Shown here one piece after another: positions 6,243-7,033 of a stretch of 7,033 nt of DNA (position 1 is the first letter of the stretch; every line of letters begins with the position of its first letter). The notes below the pieces were generated by a model. The model saw only the letters and a list, made by a program, of their open reading frames with translations. It had not been told where the DNA came from and did not search any database. Origin of the DNA: an uncultured Eubacteriales bacterium (GTDB lineage Bacteria > Bacillota > Clostridia > Oscillospirales > UMGS1783). The position numbers were made by a program, and so were the translations under genes. Where the stretch lies: assembly GCA_905209135.1 (NCBI GenBank), contig CAJLRT010000052.1, forward strand, positions 1 through 7,033, in the 5' to 3' direction.

Positions 6243-6284
6243 GGGACGGAGAGTACGGGCCAGGCCCGCTACCCCGTCCTTTTT
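6243..6284 (+). terminator. Main terminator of the permease-patatin operon
   Basis: GGACGG (6244-6249) pairs with CCGTCC (6274-6279); an inner stem CGGGC/GCCCG (6256-6260 with 6264-6268) tops it after an internal loop. TTTTT (6280-6284) follows immediately, the expected form of an intrinsic terminator. Confidence 0.8.
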
Positions 6285-6293
6285 CACCCTCAA

Positions 6294-6318
6294 ATATAAC
6301 GTTATATCCGTTTAACGG
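6294..6318. repeat. Two abutting palindromes, candidate operator
   Basis: ATATAACGTTATAT (6294-6307) is a perfect 14-bp palindrome and is directly followed by CCGTTTAACGG (6308-6318), arms CCGTT/AACGG around a central T. Neither is followed by a T-run, so they look more like protein-binding sites than terminators. They lie about 135 bases upstream of the XRE gene's ATG. Confidence 0.45.
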
Positions 6319-6382
6319 AAGCGCGCATCATGCGGACGGACAGGTATGTAAAGTGTTGGGAGGTATGGAAAAACAGGTACAG

Positions 6383-6440
6383 TGCCACTAAATGGTAGCG
6401 TATATTCCCTTATAATGCCACAAAATAGTAGCATATACAT
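6383..6440 (+). promoter_or_regulatory. XRE gene promoter with paired operator repeats
   Basis: TATAAT at 6411-6416 is a consensus -10 box, but no good -35 box lies 16-18 bases upstream. Two direct repeats bracket it: 6383-6404 and 6416-6437, identical at 19 of 22 positions and 33 bases apart, close to three helical turns. Each contains the imperfect dyad GCCAC...GTAGC. The first repeat covers the -35 region and the second covers the expected start point near 6423 and reaches up to the ribosome binding site. This arrangement fits repression by a dimeric helix-turn-helix protein, most simply the product of the gene just downstream. Confidence 0.7.
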
Positions 6441-6447
6441 GAGGTGG
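6441..6447 (+). promoter_or_regulatory. Ribosome binding site that sets the XRE gene start
   Basis: GAGGTGG lies six bases before the ATG at 6454. Earlier in-frame starts, including the ATG at 6439, would place this site inside the coding sequence and extend translation into the operator repeats, so they are rejected. Confidence 0.8.
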
Positions 6448-6453
6448 CAGAAT

Positions 6454-6678
6454 ATGTACTTTCGAAGATTGGAGGACCTGCGGGTCGACCACGACAAAAC
6501 GCAGCAGCAGATTGCCGATATCCTGCACTGCAAGCGGGAGGTATACCGGCGATATGAAAAGGGAGAGCGCGAGATTCCCGTCTGGGCGCTGATTCGCCTT
6601 GCGGAATATTACGGGACGAGCGTGGATTATATCCTCGGACGGACTGAGGACAAGGACTGGCCGGTGAAACTGAGGTGA
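6454..6678 (+). CDS. Small XRE/Cro-CI family helix-turn-helix regulator
   Basis: The 74-residue protein consists of little more than one HTH_3-type domain: MYFRRLEDLR leads into TQQQIADIL (16-24, positioning helix) and CKREVYRRYEKG (26-37, recognition helix), then IPVWALIRLAEYY and the family's closing motif SVDYILGRT (56-64). Such short stand-alone proteins are common in Clostridia and bind DNA as dimers. There is no ligand-binding or oligomerisation domain beyond the fold. The start at 6454 follows a good GAGGTGG site. It is a single-gene unit, isolated from the upstream operon by terminators, with operator-like repeats in its promoter that suggest autorepression. Target genes other than itself are not evident; no toxin or phage gene is adjacent within the window. 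Confidence 0.93.
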   Translation: MYFRRLEDLRVDHDKTQQQIADILHCKREVYRRYEKGEREIPVWALIRLAEYYGTSVDYILGRTEDKDWPVKLR

Positions 6679-6692
6679 AGCGGCGCGGGCGC

Positions 6693-6712
6693 GGGCGGTG
6701 TTTTGCCCTTTT
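6693..6712 (+). terminator. Weak terminator after the XRE gene
   Basis: GGGCGG (6693-6698) can pair with TTGCCC (6703-6708), including two G-T pairs, around a TGTT loop, and TTTT (6709-6712) follows. It lies 14 bases past the stop codon. The stem is short, so efficiency is uncertain. Confidence 0.45.
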
Positions 6713-7033
6713 CGCATGGCGCGTATGCGCGGGGGGACGGGCAGAAGCCGGAGGCGCGCAGGCGCTGTGCGGCGGTGCTCACGCCGCGCGTGCGGGACAG
6801 AGCATACGCAGAAACCTTGCGGCAGGACGCCGCGGGCGGATGGCAGGAAACAGTGCGCGCATATATGCGGAGGAATATGGCGCTGTACGGCGGTGCTTTT
6901 CCATCGCGCCGGCCGGGCGCGCATGCGGGGCCTATGCGGGAGGCGCGGTATACGTCGGCTCCGGAGGCAGAGGGGCGCGTCTGAGCGGGGGCTTAAGCCG
7001 CGGCAAAAGTGCCATCAGCACCCGTCCACCTCG
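6713..7033. other. GC-rich tail without a supported gene
   Basis: No ribosome binding site, known motif or clear coding pattern was found. Two plus-strand frames remain open. One runs in frame with the XRE gene beyond its TGA as far as a stop at 6982-6984. The other begins with a GTG at 6675 overlapping the XRE stop and has no stop before the window ends; its translation is dominated by Gly, Ala, Arg and Cys. On the minus strand a 27-codon frame starts at 7016. A GGCTTAAGCC palindrome lies at 6990-6999. A gene beginning to the right of the window may use this as its upstream region. Confidence 0.5.

Noticed and set aside
5049..6293. Long minus-strand frame of 414 codons opposite the permease end and the patatin gene
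   Set aside because: Antisense shadow: the plus strand carries intact catalytic motifs and operon signals here, while this translation is Arg/His/Pro-rich without motifs.
6365..6391. Possible leader peptide of eight residues (MEKQVQCH) before the XRE gene
   Set aside because: The GGGAGG in front is only one base from the ATG, there is no attenuator structure after it, and it overlaps the operator repeat and lies upstream of the likely transcription start.
6936..7016. Minus-strand frame of 27 codons starting ATG GCA CTT TTG
   Set aside because: A purine-rich GAGGTGG stretch lies about 10 bases upstream, but the product is short, proline-rich and without similarity I can recognise.
1..7033. 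CRISPR arrays, insertion sequences, tRNA or rRNA genes, phage or toxin-antitoxin modules
   Set aside because: No regularly spaced repeats, transposase motifs, cloverleaf sequences or adjacent toxin-like partner for the XRE protein were seen.

Overview
The window looks like chromosomal DNA from a GC-rich, low-complexity-spacer member of the Clostridia, plausibly a gut anaerobe of the Oscillospiraceae/Christensenellales type. This is an inference from protein flavour (MtaA-like uroporphyrinogen-decarboxylase-family protein, YfcC-family permease, YjjU-type patatin, short XRE regulator), strong GGAGG-type ribosome binding sites, and AT-rich sigma-A promoters standing out from GC-rich surroundings. 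Species cannot be named from the sequence.

Layout. Bases 1-54 hold a terminator, probably for a gene left of the window. Bases 237-1244 (+) encode a stand-alone uroporphyrinogen-decarboxylase-family (MtaA/MtbA-like) methyltransferase with the His-X-Cys...Cys zinc ligand pattern. A convergent, highly structured spacer (1245-1455) with a strong two-way terminator separates it from prfB (release factor 2, minus strand, 1456-2571). Upstream of prfB on the same strand is rsmI (16S rRNA 2'-O-methyltransferase, 2660-3532). Each of these two translation genes has its own near-consensus promoter with a 17-base spacer, so they can be transcribed separately as well as by read-through.

A GC-rich divergent spacer (3533-3911) leads to a two-gene plus-strand operon: a YfcC-family membrane permease (3912-5351) and, 12 bases later, a patatin-like serine acyl hydrolase (5364-6227), closed by two tandem hairpin terminators. 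Then comes a regulatory zone (6286-6453) with palindromes and a pair of 22-base direct repeats bracketing a TATAAT box, followed by a small XRE-type DNA-binding protein (6454-6678), which most likely represses itself through those repeats. The last 355 bases contain no gene I can support, though two frames stay open through most of it.

The most notable points are a prfB that lacks the usual programmed frameshift (one uninterrupted frame at the place where the in-frame UGA normally sits), the well-defined repeat operator of the XRE gene, and the coupled permease-patatin pair. I see no phage, transposon, CRISPR, toxin-antitoxin or defence system, and nothing that clearly amounts to a new multi-gene system.
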